Positions 7,733 to 15,543 of a stretch of 37,016 nt of DNA are shown piece by piece. The stretch lies in assembly GCA_035937795.1 (NCBI GenBank), contig DASZHO010000141.1, positions 1-37,016 of the forward strand, in the 5' to 3' direction. Both the position numbers and the translations under genes were made by a program. Position 1 is the first letter of the stretch. Each line of letters begins with the position of its first letter. The stretch is from JAMQPK01 sp035937795 (GTDB lineage Bacteria; Acidobacteriota; Vicinamibacteria; Vicinamibacterales; JAMQPK01). The notes below the pieces were generated by a model. It was not told where the DNA came from. It made no database searches and saw only the letters and a list, made by a program, of their open reading frames with translations.

Positions 7733-9040
7733 TTACCGCCCGAACCGGTCGATCGCGCGATTGATCGCGCGCTGGCAAACGCGGCAGAAGCCGAGGGCGC
7801 CTGTCGAACCCATGATGCACGCGGCCTCGGGCCGATACAGCCCATGCTCCACGTACCCGCCGCCTTCGAACGCGCCCACCCTGCCCGCGAAGCTCGGCGG
7901 GGTCGGGATCGGCGTGCCTGCCTCGACCAGATCGCGCCACTTCAGCGCCGCCGGATTTTTCAGCGCAGTGAGATTCGGCTCCCACGGCTCGGGTCTCTCC
8001 GCCGCGCTCGTCTCGTAGGTGACGTTGCCGGTGTACTCATCGCCCAGTCCGGCCAGGTTATGGCCGAACTCATGCACGAACACACGCTCGGCAAGCGGAT
8101 TGTCAACCGCCACGGTGCTCTGCAGATTGAAGATGCCTCCGCCGCCGAATTCATTGTCGTTCACCAGAATTTCGACGACGTCGTAGGGAGCGGCCGACGC
8201 CGCTTCGCGAAGGGCGCGATTGTCATAGCTGAGGATGTAGCGCTCGAGGCCGAAGACGCCGTACTGAGCCGACAGCGGCGTCCGCCGGAAGAGGCCCTGG
8301 CGGGGATTGGTTATGCCGCTCTCATCCGAGGGCAGGTCGAGCCCGCGCACGTTGAAATCCGACTTACGGCTCTTGAATGGCTCGTACGAGAACAACGCGT
8401 TCACCAGTCGCGCCGCATCGGCGTGAAACTTCGGGATCTGCCGGGCCGTGTAGCCTTCGCTCATGAGCAGAAGGTCCACCTTTTCGGCCGGCGGGCCGCT
8501 CTCGAACACCGGCCACACCCTTCCGGCGGAATGAGGCTCCTGGCGGCGCGCCGCCGGCGCCCTCGGATCGATGTCCGTCGACCACAGATCGCGAAATGCA
8601 TTTTCCGCGTCTCGTCTTTTCAGTTGAATGCGGACCGGGGCCTTCGGCCAGGGAAACCTGAGCGATTCCTGAAACGTCCGCGTGGACGAGCGCACGTCGG
8701 CGGTTGTGGCCCACTCGCCGTAAATCGATCCAAAGCCTCTGGAGTAGATAATCTGATGAGAGTCGCGGTCCGCCACCTCGAAGAAGTACGTGCCGAGATT
8801 GGTGTCGTCGACGAGGTTCGTGCGGCTGCCCGGCCAGGGGCCGTCCGATGCGACACGATCGAGGGCCAGCGCTTCGGCGCCCAGCCCTCCGGTATGCACA
8901 TAATCCACTCTCATCGTTTCGGACGTGAAGAAACGATCGTAGGATGTGGGTGGGCCCGCGGCGAGACAGACGAGCGCGGCCACGACGATACAGAGGAGCG
9001 CGGCCACCGGACAGCCAGGCGCGAGGAAGTTACGCTTCAT
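7733..9040 (-). CDS. Secreted M64-family zinc metallopeptidase (IgA-peptidase type)
   Basis: 435 residues from ATG 9040. Residues 1-28 form a signal peptide (basic start, long Ala/Val/Leu core), so the protein is exported. The zinc motif HEFGH at residues 323-327 is followed by NLAGLGDEY, the HExGHxxxxLxDEY signature of peptidase family M64. The LLLMSEGYT and VEILVNDNEFGGGG segments are also typical. The family includes a Clostridium IgA protease, but acidobacterial members have unknown substrates. An ATG at 9055 lies upstream in frame. Neither start has a good ribosome site, and 9040 best fits a signal peptide. The gene diverges from the small acidic protein gene with only 13 bases between the start codons. 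Confidence 0.85.
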   Translation of the reverse strand: MKRNFLAPGCPVAALLCIVVAALVCLAAGPPTSYDRFFTSETMRVDYVHTGGLGAEALALDRVASDGPWPGSRTNLVDDTNLGTYFFEVADRDSHQIIYSRGFGSIYGEWATTADVRSSTRTFQESLRFPWPKAPVRIQLKRRDAENAFRDLWSTDIDPRAPAARRQEPHSAGRVWPVFESGPPAEKVDLLLMSEGYTARQIPKFHADAARLVNALFSYEPFKSRKSDFNVRGLDLPSDESGITNPRQGLFRRTPLSAQYGVFGLERYILSYDNRALREAASAAPYDVVEILVNDNEFGGGGIFNLQSTVAVDNPLAERVFVHEFGHNLAGLGDEYTGNVTYETSAAERPEPWEPNLTALKNPAALKWRDLVEAGTPIPTPPSFAGRVGAFEGGGYVEHGLYRPEAACIMGSTGALGFCRVCQRAINRAIDRFGR

Positions 9041-9053
9041 TCTGGAGGAATCC

Positions 9054-9407
9054 ATGGGTGCGACGTCTGATGAGTTGATGGATATAGCACGGGCCGGGGC
9101 CGAGCGGATCGACATGCCGGACGAGCGCGTGCGCTATCCAAGCTTCAGCGATATCGAGGAGCAATGCGCGAACGAGTACGACGAGCTGCTCAACGCGCTG
9201 CACGACGACGAGCTGTTCCAGCCAGTCGATGTGCAGAAGCAGGAAGATCTGGTCGAGCGGATCAAGTCGGTGCTCGGTGAAGCGAATGAAGAGCTGCTCG
9301 AGGAGCTCGTCGACAACCAGACGCGGCATCTGTGGCTGCACCAGGAAGCCGCCTTTCACCTTGGAATGGCCGTCGGCTTGAGGCTCGCTCAGGGGCGGAG
9401 ACACTGA
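9054..9407 (+). CDS. Hypothetical small acidic protein
   Basis: 117 residues from ATG 9054, set by a strong ribosome site GGAGGA about six bases upstream. The protein is very acidic and mostly helical in appearance, with many Glu/Asp/Leu in residues 30-95 and a FHLGMAVGLRLAQG segment at the C-terminus. A C-terminal amphipathic helix of this form occurs in some small uncharacterised phage or mobile-element proteins, but I cannot assign a family. It has no signal or membrane segment. It converges on the DNA methylase gene, with 31 bases between the stops. Confidence 0.7.
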   Translation: MGATSDELMDIARAGAERIDMPDERVRYPSFSDIEEQCANEYDELLNALHDDELFQPVDVQKQEDLVERIKSVLGEANEELLEELVDNQTRHLWLHQEAAFHLGMAVGLRLAQGRRH

Positions 9408-9438
9408 AAAAAGCCTCGGATCAAAGCTCCCGTTTTAC

Positions 9439-10215
9439 TCAAAGATTGCGGGTGGCCAGCACTTCGCGCGCCGGCGTGCGCGCGCCGGTGCAGCTGATCA
9501 TCCGCGGGCCCTGGAGAAATTGGACCGCGTAGCCGAGCTTCCTGTACAGCTTCACGATGCGATCGGTGGCCTGATTCGACAGAATCACCGGCCCTTTGTG
9601 CCTCGCCAGCCATTCAGCCGTCCGCTCCTGTTCGGCCCAGTCAAAGCCGCCCTTCGAATAATTGACAAACTCGACGTCATAGGGCGGGTCGGCGTAGATG
9701 AAATCCGATTCCTCGACTGGAAGTTTCTCGAAGTCGGAGCTCGTAAATGTCCAGTTGGCCAGCGCCGGTTCATATTCCGAAAAGTCAGACTTGTAGTTGA
9801 TGTGTTTATGGCTGCCGAACGGAACGTTGAAGCCGCCCTTGCTGTTGAATCGGCAGAGTCCGTTGTAGCCCGTGCGATTCAAATAGTAAAAGAGACCTGC
9901 GGCTTCAGCCGAATTGCCTTTCCAGTTTTGGAGAAGATAATTGAAGCGAGTCCTGGCTTCGTAGTACTTCTTTTCCTCGTTCTTCATGTCGAACGGAATC
10001 ACAAACCCGCGCTTGAGCCACTGGTAAAAGTTGATGACGTGGGGATTGATGTCATTCAGAACCGCACGCTCTGGCAGCAACCCCGTCGTCACAGCCAGGC
10101 CACCGCAGAACGGCTCGACGAGACGCCGATGATTGTGCGCGGACCAGGGCCCTTGGAGGTGCGGCAACTGCCACCGCTTCCCGCCGGCCCATTTCAGCGG
10201 AGGGCGGCAACTCAC
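9439..10215 (-). CDS. DNA adenine methylase, D12 class (Dam-like), coupled to an exporter operon
   Basis: 258 residues from GTG 10215. KWAGGKR at 8-14 (motif X), VEPFCGG at 33-39 (motif I, S-adenosylmethionine binding), NRTGYNGLCRFN at 113-124 and DPPY at 176-179 (motif IV, catalytic) are the full Dam/D12 set. The enzyme methylates the N6 of adenine in DNA. The target is probably a short site such as GATC, but this is unproven. The GTG overlaps the TGA of the upstream ABC permease (GTGA), so translation is coupled. No restriction endonuclease adjoins it, so it looks like an orphan enzyme. Its DNA looks less GC-rich than that of its neighbours, with many A/T-ending codons, which hints at later arrival by transfer. 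Confidence 0.9.
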   Translation of the reverse strand: MSCRPPLKWAGGKRWQLPHLQGPWSAHNHRRLVEPFCGGLAVTTGLLPERAVLNDINPHVINFYQWLKRGFVIPFDMKNEEKKYYEARTRFNYLLQNWKGNSAEAAGLFYYLNRTGYNGLCRFNSKGGFNVPFGSHKHINYKSDFSEYEPALANWTFTSSDFEKLPVEESDFIYADPPYDVEFVNYSKGGFDWAEQERTAEWLARHKGPVILSNQATDRIVKLYRKLGYAVQFLQGPRMISCTGARTPAREVLATRNL

Positions 10216-11402
10216 AGCTCTCGAAGCGCGGATGCAATCGGCAGCCGCGCCGCGCGAATCGCGGGCAGCAAGCCGCCGACCAGCCCCATGACGAGCGAGT
10301 AGAACAAGCCTTGAATCAGCAGAACCGGCGTCACCGCAAACGCGAACGCCACCTGGCTGAACGTCTGAAAATTCATCGTCGAGGTCTGGTAGCCGTTGAA
10401 CGCAAGATACGCCGCAAGGCCGCCGATGAGGCCGCCGAACGCCGCGAGCGCGAGCGACTCGGTGAGCACCGACACGAGAACGGATGAGGTGTTGAAGCCG
10501 AGCGCTCTCAGCGTGGCAATCTCCCGCGTTCTGGACGACACCGCCGTATACATCGTCAGGATCGCGCCGAAGATCGCGCCGATCCCCATGAGACCGGCGA
10601 TGAGGTACCCAATCCCCCGGATCAGGCTCGTCATCGTCGTCGACTGCGCCGAGTAGTAATCGTTCTCGCGCATCACCTGCACGTTGAGCTGGGGATTGGT
10701 CGTCACCCAGTTCTTGAACGTCGCGAACGACGTCGGCGCATCCAGCCGCGCGAGCACCGACTGATACGAATTGCCCCGGCGGTAGACGCCCTGCAGCAGA
10801 CGCGAGTCGCACCAGACTTCGGTTTCCGCCACCGACCCGCCGGATTCGAAGACGCCCACGATCTTCAACGTCAACTGGCCCGACTTGAACACCGACCCGA
10901 GGTCGACGCCGGCAAACTGCCGCGTGGCCGCCCGGCCGACGATGGCCTCGTTGGTGCCGAACTGGAACATCCGGCCCTCCACCAGCTTCACATCGTCGCG
11001 CACCTGGAACGCCGTGGGCTCGATACCGCGGAGCGGCACGTTGGCCGGCGTGCCCTTCGACCGCTTGTTGAGATCGACGATGACGTAGAGCTCGGCGGAG
11101 GCGACGGGCTTGTTGCCGTCGTGCAGCAGGCCCGGCGCCTGCTTGATCACCTCGGCGTTATCGCCCGCGATCCCGCTCGTCATTTCCGAATCGGCGCCCG
11201 TCCGCATCACGAGCACCCGGCTCGGCGAGCCGGCAGTGGACATCGCCGCCCGGAAGCCTTCGCCGATAGACAGCACTGCGACGAACACAATCACGACGCC
11301 CGCGATGCCGACGATCGCCACGATCGACGAGCCGAGCCTCTCAGGAATGGTCCGGATGCTGAGCAGGGTGACCGCGACGGTTTGCTTCGCCCATCTCAGC
11401 AC
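10212..11402 (-). CDS. ABC exporter permease, FtsX/MacB type (second of pair)
   Basis: 396 residues. An N-terminal membrane helix (about residues 22-46) is followed by a periplasmic domain of about 220 residues. Three C-terminal membrane helices follow (about 270-300, 315-345, 360-385), the MacB/FtsX permease layout. It starts 15 bases after the preceding permease gene and its stop overlaps the methylase start. With the ATPase at 12563 and the adaptor at 13246 it probably forms a three-part export system that moves substrates from the periplasm across the outer membrane, in the manner of MacAB. The cargo is unknown. No outer-membrane TolC gene lies nearby. Confidence 0.85.
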   Translation of the reverse strand: MLRWAKQTVAVTLLSIRTIPERLGSSIVAIVGIAGVVIVFVAVLSIGEGFRAAMSTAGSPSRVLVMRTGADSEMTSGIAGDNAEVIKQAPGLLHDGNKPVASAELYVIVDLNKRSKGTPANVPLRGIEPTAFQVRDDVKLVEGRMFQFGTNEAIVGRAATRQFAGVDLGSVFKSGQLTLKIVGVFESGGSVAETEVWCDSRLLQGVYRRGNSYQSVLARLDAPTSFATFKNWVTTNPQLNVQVMRENDYYSAQSTTMTSLIRGIGYLIAGLMGIGAIFGAILTMYTAVSSRTREIATLRALGFNTSSVLVSVLTESLALAAFGGLIGGLAAYLAFNGYQTSTMNFQTFSQVAFAFAVTPVLLIQGLFYSLVMGLVGGLLPAIRAARLPIASALREL

Positions 11403-11417
11403 GTCAGCTTCTCCACA

Positions 11418-12566
11418 CTAATTCCGCCTGAGCGCATCGGTAATCCGCAGGCGCATCGCCGAGGTCGCCGGAAGAGCGCCCGCCAAGGCGCCCAGCAGGC
11501 AGCACAGAACGACTCCGATCGCTAGATCGCGCCCCCGCATGACGAAGACCGGAAGGAACGCGTTGTTGAAGCTTCCGCGGCTGACGAGCAGCCACGTGAT
11601 CGCCAGGCCCAGCCCGCCGCCCAGCAGCGCCAGGAAGAGCGACTCAGCCAGCACGAGGCCGACGACCAGCCCATCGGTGAAGCCCAGCGTCTTGAGCACC
11701 GCGAGCTCGTTGGTCCGTTCGCGGACCGCCTGCGCCATGGTGTTGGCGGTGACGAGCAGGATCGAGAAGAGCACGGCCACAAGAATGGCGACCATGATCG
11801 AGCTGACGTCGCCGATCTGATTGACAAAACCCTGCAGAAAGGCCTTTTCGGTGGAGGTCTTCGTCTCCGCCGACGAATTGGCAAACTGCGAGTCGAGCTT
11901 GGCGGCCATCTCCGCGGCGCGCGAGGGATCCTCGATCCGGATCACGTACCACCCGACCTGCCCGTACGCCCCGCGGCGATTCTCGTTCAGGTAGTCGTAC
12001 TGGAAAAACAAGTTCGTCTTGTCGATCGACTTGTCGCCGTCGTAAATGGCGTCGACGTTGAAGAACCAGGCAGTCCCTTGCTTGGGCTGCCAGATCGTCG
12101 CCTGGATCGGCACCTTGTCGCCGATCTTCCAGCCGTAGCGTGCGGCGACGTCGCGGCCGACGAGCGCGCCCTGGCGATCGGCGATCCACGCCTTCACCTG
12201 TTCGGGGGGAACCTTGAACTCCGGGTAGAGATCCAGGTACGACTCGGGATCCACCGCGATGACCGCGAATTGATTCGCCTTGTCCTGGTAAGTGCCGCCG
12301 AACCAGGTGCTGCTGGACGCGAGCTTGACTCCCGGCGTCGACAGAATGTCTCTCTTGTACGACAGCGGCAGCAGTTGAAGCAGGCTCACCTTGTGCATCA
12401 TCATCAACCGATCGACGCCGGCGATGTCGACGCCCATCGAGAACGCGCTTCGGAGCGTCATGAGAAACGCGTAGAGGACGAACGCGATGAAGATCGACCC
12501 CAGCGTGAACGTCGTGCGGACCTTGCGCCTGAGCAGATTGCGCCAGACGAGCGGGAGATACTTCAT
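11418..12566 (-). CDS. ABC exporter permease, FtsX/MacB type (first of pair)
   Basis: 382 residues from ATG 12566, which overlaps the stop of the ATPase gene as ATGA; an open frame upstream is only the shadow of the ATPase gene. Layout: N-terminal helix near residues 20-42, periplasmic domain with a YDGDKSIDKTNLFFQYDY segment, and three C-terminal helices from about 255. The C-terminal part begins with the FtsX-type NTMAQAVRERTNELAVLKTLGF segment. Together with the second permease it presumably forms a heterodimeric membrane unit. Two different permeases rather than one MacB fused to its ATPase is common outside Proteobacteria. Confidence 0.88.
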   Translation of the reverse strand: MKYLPLVWRNLLRRKVRTTFTLGSIFIAFVLYAFLMTLRSAFSMGVDIAGVDRLMMMHKVSLLQLLPLSYKRDILSTPGVKLASSSTWFGGTYQDKANQFAVIAVDPESYLDLYPEFKVPPEQVKAWIADRQGALVGRDVAARYGWKIGDKVPIQATIWQPKQGTAWFFNVDAIYDGDKSIDKTNLFFQYDYLNENRRGAYGQVGWYVIRIEDPSRAAEMAAKLDSQFANSSAETKTSTEKAFLQGFVNQIGDVSSIMVAILVAVLFSILLVTANTMAQAVRERTNELAVLKTLGFTDGLVVGLVLAESLFLALLGGGLGLAITWLLVSRGSFNNAFLPVFVMRGRDLAIGVVLCCLLGALAGALPATSAMRLRITDALRRN

Positions 12567-13249
12567 GATGCCACCGCCTCCATCAGCGTGCCCTTTTCCA
12601 GGTGCAGCGTCCGCCGCGCGCGATCGGCGGCGTGCGGATCGTGGGTCACCATCACGATCGTTTTCCCATGGTCGCGATTGAGCGTCTGCAGCAGCTCGAG
12701 AATCTCGTCTCCTGCCTTGCGATCCAGATCGCCGGTCGGCTCGTCGCACAGCAACAGCGTGGGGTCTGTCACGATGGCCCGCGCGATGCCGACGCGCTGC
12801 TCCTGCCCGCCGGACAACTGCCGCGGGTAGTGCTTCGCGCGGTCGGCAAGGCCGACCACCTTCAGCGCAATGTCGACGTGCTTCTTGCGCTGCCCTTTTG
12901 ACAGGCTGGTCAACAGCAGCGGCAGCTCGATGTTGCGCTCGGCCGTCAGCACCGGCAGCAGGTTGTAGAGCTGGAACACAAAGCCGACGTGCTGCGAGCG
13001 CCACTTCGCCAGCGCACCGCCGCTCAGCTTCGAGATGTCGACGCCCGCGACGCTGACCGAACCGCCGGTCGGCAAATCCAGGCCGCCCATCAGGTTCAAC
13101 AGCGTCGTCTTCCCCGAACCCGAAGGGCCCATCAGCGCGAGAAAATCGCCCTGCGGGATTTCCAGATTCACGCCCTTCAGCACGTCGATGCGCTCGCTGC
13201 CCCGCGTGAAGTACTTGTGAACATTCTTGATGTCGACGAGTGGAGTCAT
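12563..13249 (-). CDS. ABC exporter ATPase (MacB/LolD type)
   Basis: 228 residues. Walker A is GPSGSGKT near 41-48, the Q-loop is near FVFQLYNLLP, the signature is LSGGQEQRVGIARA, Walker B is LLLCDEPTGDLD and the switch His lies in VTHD. The canonical signature is LSGGQxQR; it is intact. The protein powers the two permeases encoded downstream. Its start overlaps the adaptor gene stop by ATGA and its stop overlaps the next permease start by ATGA, so the whole operon is translationally coupled. All catalytic residues are present. Confidence 0.93.
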   Translation of the reverse strand: MTPLVDIKNVHKYFTRGSERIDVLKGVNLEIPQGDFLALMGPSGSGKTTLLNLMGGLDLPTGGSVSVAGVDISKLSGGALAKWRSQHVGFVFQLYNLLPVLTAERNIELPLLLTSLSKGQRKKHVDIALKVVGLADRAKHYPRQLSGGQEQRVGIARAIVTDPTLLLCDEPTGDLDRKAGDEILELLQTLNRDHGKTIVMVTHDPHAADRARRTLHLEKGTLMEAVAS

Positions 13250-14466
13250 TTCACCATCACCTTGGCGCCGTCCTTGAGATCCGGCGGCGGCGAAACCACG
13301 ACGCGATCGCCCGGGCGCAGGCCGGCGAGCACTTCGACCCGGTCGCCGTCCGACCCGCCGACTTTCACGGCTCGACGCTCCACCGAGTCGCCGCTCACCA
13401 CGAACACAAAATTATTTCCGTTATCGGCCGCCACCGCGGCCTTCGGCGCGAGCGTCGTCGGCTGCGCGGCGGGCGCAGCTTCCTGATCGGGGTCGCGCAG
13501 GAACGTCACCTTCACACCCATATCCGGAAGGATCCTGGGGTCGAGCGCCTCGAAGCCAATCCGCACGAGCACGGTCGCCTTCTGCCGATCCGCGGTCGGC
13601 ACCACCGCGATCACGTGCGCGGGAATCTGCCAGTCCGGATAGGCGTCGAGCACCGCCGTCACGTGCTGCGCTGAGCGGACGCGGTTGATGTAGCTCTCGT
13701 TGACGTCCACTTCGATCTCGAGCGAACGCATGTCGACAATCGTGCAGATGCCGGTGCGGGTAAAGCCGCCGCCGGCCGACACAGGCGACACCATCTCGCC
13801 CGGCTGCGCGTCCTTCGAGATGGCCACTCCGCTGAAGGGCGCGCGAATAACCGTGTTGTCGAGATCGGTCTTCTGCACGTCGATCTGCCGCTCGGCCACA
13901 TTGATTGCCTGATTCAGCGCGTTGATGCGCGCGTCGGTACCGTCCACGTCCGCCTTGGCCGTGTCGACGTCGGCGTCGGTGATGAGGCCGTCCTTGCGGA
14001 GCTTGGCCACGCGCGCGAGCGTCGTCCGCGCCTGAGCCAGGTGCACTTCGTTTTCGGCGACCGCTCGCCGCGCCGCTTCGGCCTGCGCCGTGACGAGCGC
14101 CAGCGCCGCCCGCTCGGTCGAGTCGTCCAGGCGCGCGAGCACCTCGCCCTGCGTGACGGCTCTGCCTTCCTCCACGTTCACCTCGATCACTTTCCCGGTG
14201 ACCTTCGACGACACGGTGGCGCGCCGGCGGGCGGTGACATAGCCGGAGGCGTTCAGCACGGCCGCCTGAGTACCGGCCGCCCGTTCGGTGACGGTCGCGG
14301 CCTGCACTTCGATGGCCCGTTCGCGCGTCGCCCATCTCCAGGCGGCCACACTCGCCGTCGCCAGGACGATGAGCGCCCCCACCCAGACGATCCACCGTGC
14401 GGCGCTCGGGCGATCTGGCTCGCGCTCGATGCGCAAGGCGGCCAAGTCCTGTTTGAGATCGGTCAT
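13246..14466 (-). CDS. Periplasmic adaptor (membrane fusion) protein of ABC exporter, HlyD/MacA type
   Basis: 406 residues from ATG 14466. One N-terminal membrane helix (about residues 25-46) anchors it. A lipoyl-like half motif (GYVTARRRATVSSKVTG and EEGRAVTQGEVLARLDD) flanks a long coiled-coil hairpin rich in Ala/Glu/Arg between about residues 110 and 195, followed by the beta-barrel domain (VIRAPFSGVAISKDAQPGEMVSP). This is the standard adaptor layout linking an inner-membrane pump to an outer-membrane channel. It is the first gene of the exporter operon; its stop overlaps the ATPase start (ATGA). The upstream frame continues to 14709 but overlaps queG and is rejected. Confidence 0.9.
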   Translation of the reverse strand: MTDLKQDLAALRIEREPDRPSAARWIVWVGALIVLATASVAAWRWATRERAIEVQAATVTERAAGTQAAVLNASGYVTARRRATVSSKVTGKVIEVNVEEGRAVTQGEVLARLDDSTERAALALVTAQAEAARRAVAENEVHLAQARTTLARVAKLRKDGLITDADVDTAKADVDGTDARINALNQAINVAERQIDVQKTDLDNTVIRAPFSGVAISKDAQPGEMVSPVSAGGGFTRTGICTIVDMRSLEIEVDVNESYINRVRSAQHVTAVLDAYPDWQIPAHVIAVVPTADRQKATVLVRIGFEALDPRILPDMGVKVTFLRDPDQEAAPAAQPTTLAPKAAVAADNGNNFVFVVSGDSVERRAVKVGGSDGDRVEVLAGLRPGDRVVVSPPPDLKDGAKVMVK

Positions 14467-14510
14467 GTCGTTTCTGGAGCGTACCTGATCGGCGTGCTGG
14501 GGTGATTCTC

Positions 14511-15449
14511 TCACGAACGACCGCAATTGCTCAGCGCGACCGCGAGGTTCCGCCGCAGGCCTTTCACGCCGGCGCGGGTGAGCGGTGTGCCGTCGATGAG
14601 CTCGGCGAGCGCCTCGTCTCCGTCCGCCGACAATTCCTCGAGCCTGAGACGGCCCAGCGCTCCACGAGACGGCCACCTGCCGTTCGCCCTCGCCGCCATC
14701 GCGTTCCACGGACAGACTTCCTGACAGATATCGCAGCCAAAAATGTGGCGGCCGATGCCTTTGCGATGTTCCTCGGGAATCTCACCGCGGTATTCGATCG
14801 TGAGATAGGAAATGCACCTGGTCGCGTCGAGCACGTGCGGTCCGACGAACGCGCCGGTGGGGCACGCATCCAGGCATAGCGTGCAGGTGCCGCATTGATC
14901 CAGCGCCGGTGAATCAGGCTCCAGCGGAAGGCTGCAGATGATCTCCGCCAGCAGGATCCACGATCCCATCTCGGCGTTGATCACGCACGTGTTCTTCCCG
15001 ATCCAGCCCAGACCCGCATACTGCGCGTAGATCCGCTCCTGCACCGGACCCGTATCCACGTACGCGCGCGCGTCGAACGGTTCGGGGTGCTGCTCGCGCA
15101 TCCACGCCAGCAGCGCGTCCAGCCGGGTCTTCAGCACCTGGTGGTAGTCGTCGCCTCGGGCGTAGCGGGCGACTTCGCCCACGCCGGGATCGCTCTGCTC
15201 TACTGAGTAGGGTTGATCGCTGTTGTAGACGGTGCCCGTCATGATGACGCACCGCGCCGACGGCATCAGGCGCCGGACATCGCCGCGCCTCTCGGCGGTC
15301 CGCGGCAAATAGCCCATCGTCCCGCCGTAGCCGCGATCGAGCCACTCGCGCAGGAAGCCGAGCTCTGGAAACGCGCCGGCTGGCGCGATGCCGCACAGAT
15401 CGAACCCGAGCTCCCCGGCCCGGTCTTTGACGAGCTGGCTGGTCAGCAC
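14511..15449 (-). CDS. queG: Epoxyqueuosine reductase QueG
   Basis: 312 residues from GTG 15449. Two [4Fe-4S] motifs are present: CGTCTLCLDACP and, further on, CDICQEVCPWN. Before them lies the cobalamin-binding part with the GxGWIGKN motif (LGWIGKNTCVI) and the catalytic-Asp region YVDTGPVQER. QueG is a cytoplasmic cobalamin and iron-sulfur enzyme that reduces epoxyqueuosine to queuosine at position 34 of tRNAs for Asp, Asn, His and Tyr. It is slightly shorter than the E. coli enzyme and lacks the long C-terminal extension. It lies 44 bases upstream of the adaptor gene. No other queuosine gene is in the window. The GTG start has no strong ribosome site. Confidence 0.93.
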   Translation of the reverse strand: MLTSQLVKDRAGELGFDLCGIAPAGAFPELGFLREWLDRGYGGTMGYLPRTAERRGDVRRLMPSARCVIMTGTVYNSDQPYSVEQSDPGVGEVARYARGDDYHQVLKTRLDALLAWMREQHPEPFDARAYVDTGPVQERIYAQYAGLGWIGKNTCVINAEMGSWILLAEIICSLPLEPDSPALDQCGTCTLCLDACPTGAFVGPHVLDATRCISYLTIEYRGEIPEEHRKGIGRHIFGCDICQEVCPWNAMAARANGRWPSRGALGRLRLEELSADGDEALAELIDGTPLTRAGVKGLRRNLAVALSNCGRS

Positions 15450-15465
15450 GCGGAAATCACAGAGC

Positions 15466-15514
15466 GTTCAGCTATCAGCTCCGAACGGCTGAAAGCTGAA
15501 GGCCGATCGCTGAT
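15466..15514 (-). repeat. Heptamer array E with inverted halves, able to form a hairpin
   Basis: On the plus strand two units (GTTCAGC, TATCAGC) are followed by a 7-base spacer and four units (GGCTGAA, AGCTGAA, GGCCGAT, CGCTGAT). The two halves are reverse complements: 15467-15479 pairs with 15488-15500 at 12 of 13 positions around an 8-base loop. The array lies in the 94-base gap between the PQQ dehydrogenase stop and queG. It could act as a hairpin or terminator, though no T-run follows. Confidence 0.75.
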
Positions 15515-15543
15515 GGCTACGCCGAATCAAGTGGACTCCACGA

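Noticed and set aside
7417..7845. A 142-codon minus-strand open frame across heptamer array C
   Set aside because: It spans the end of the M64 gene, the repeat and the small membrane protein gene in different frames; its sequence is low-complexity and shows no domain.
9439..10215. Restriction-modification or phage-defence island around the adenine methylase
   Set aside because: No endonuclease, helicase or other defence gene is adjacent; both neighbours are an exporter and a small acidic protein.
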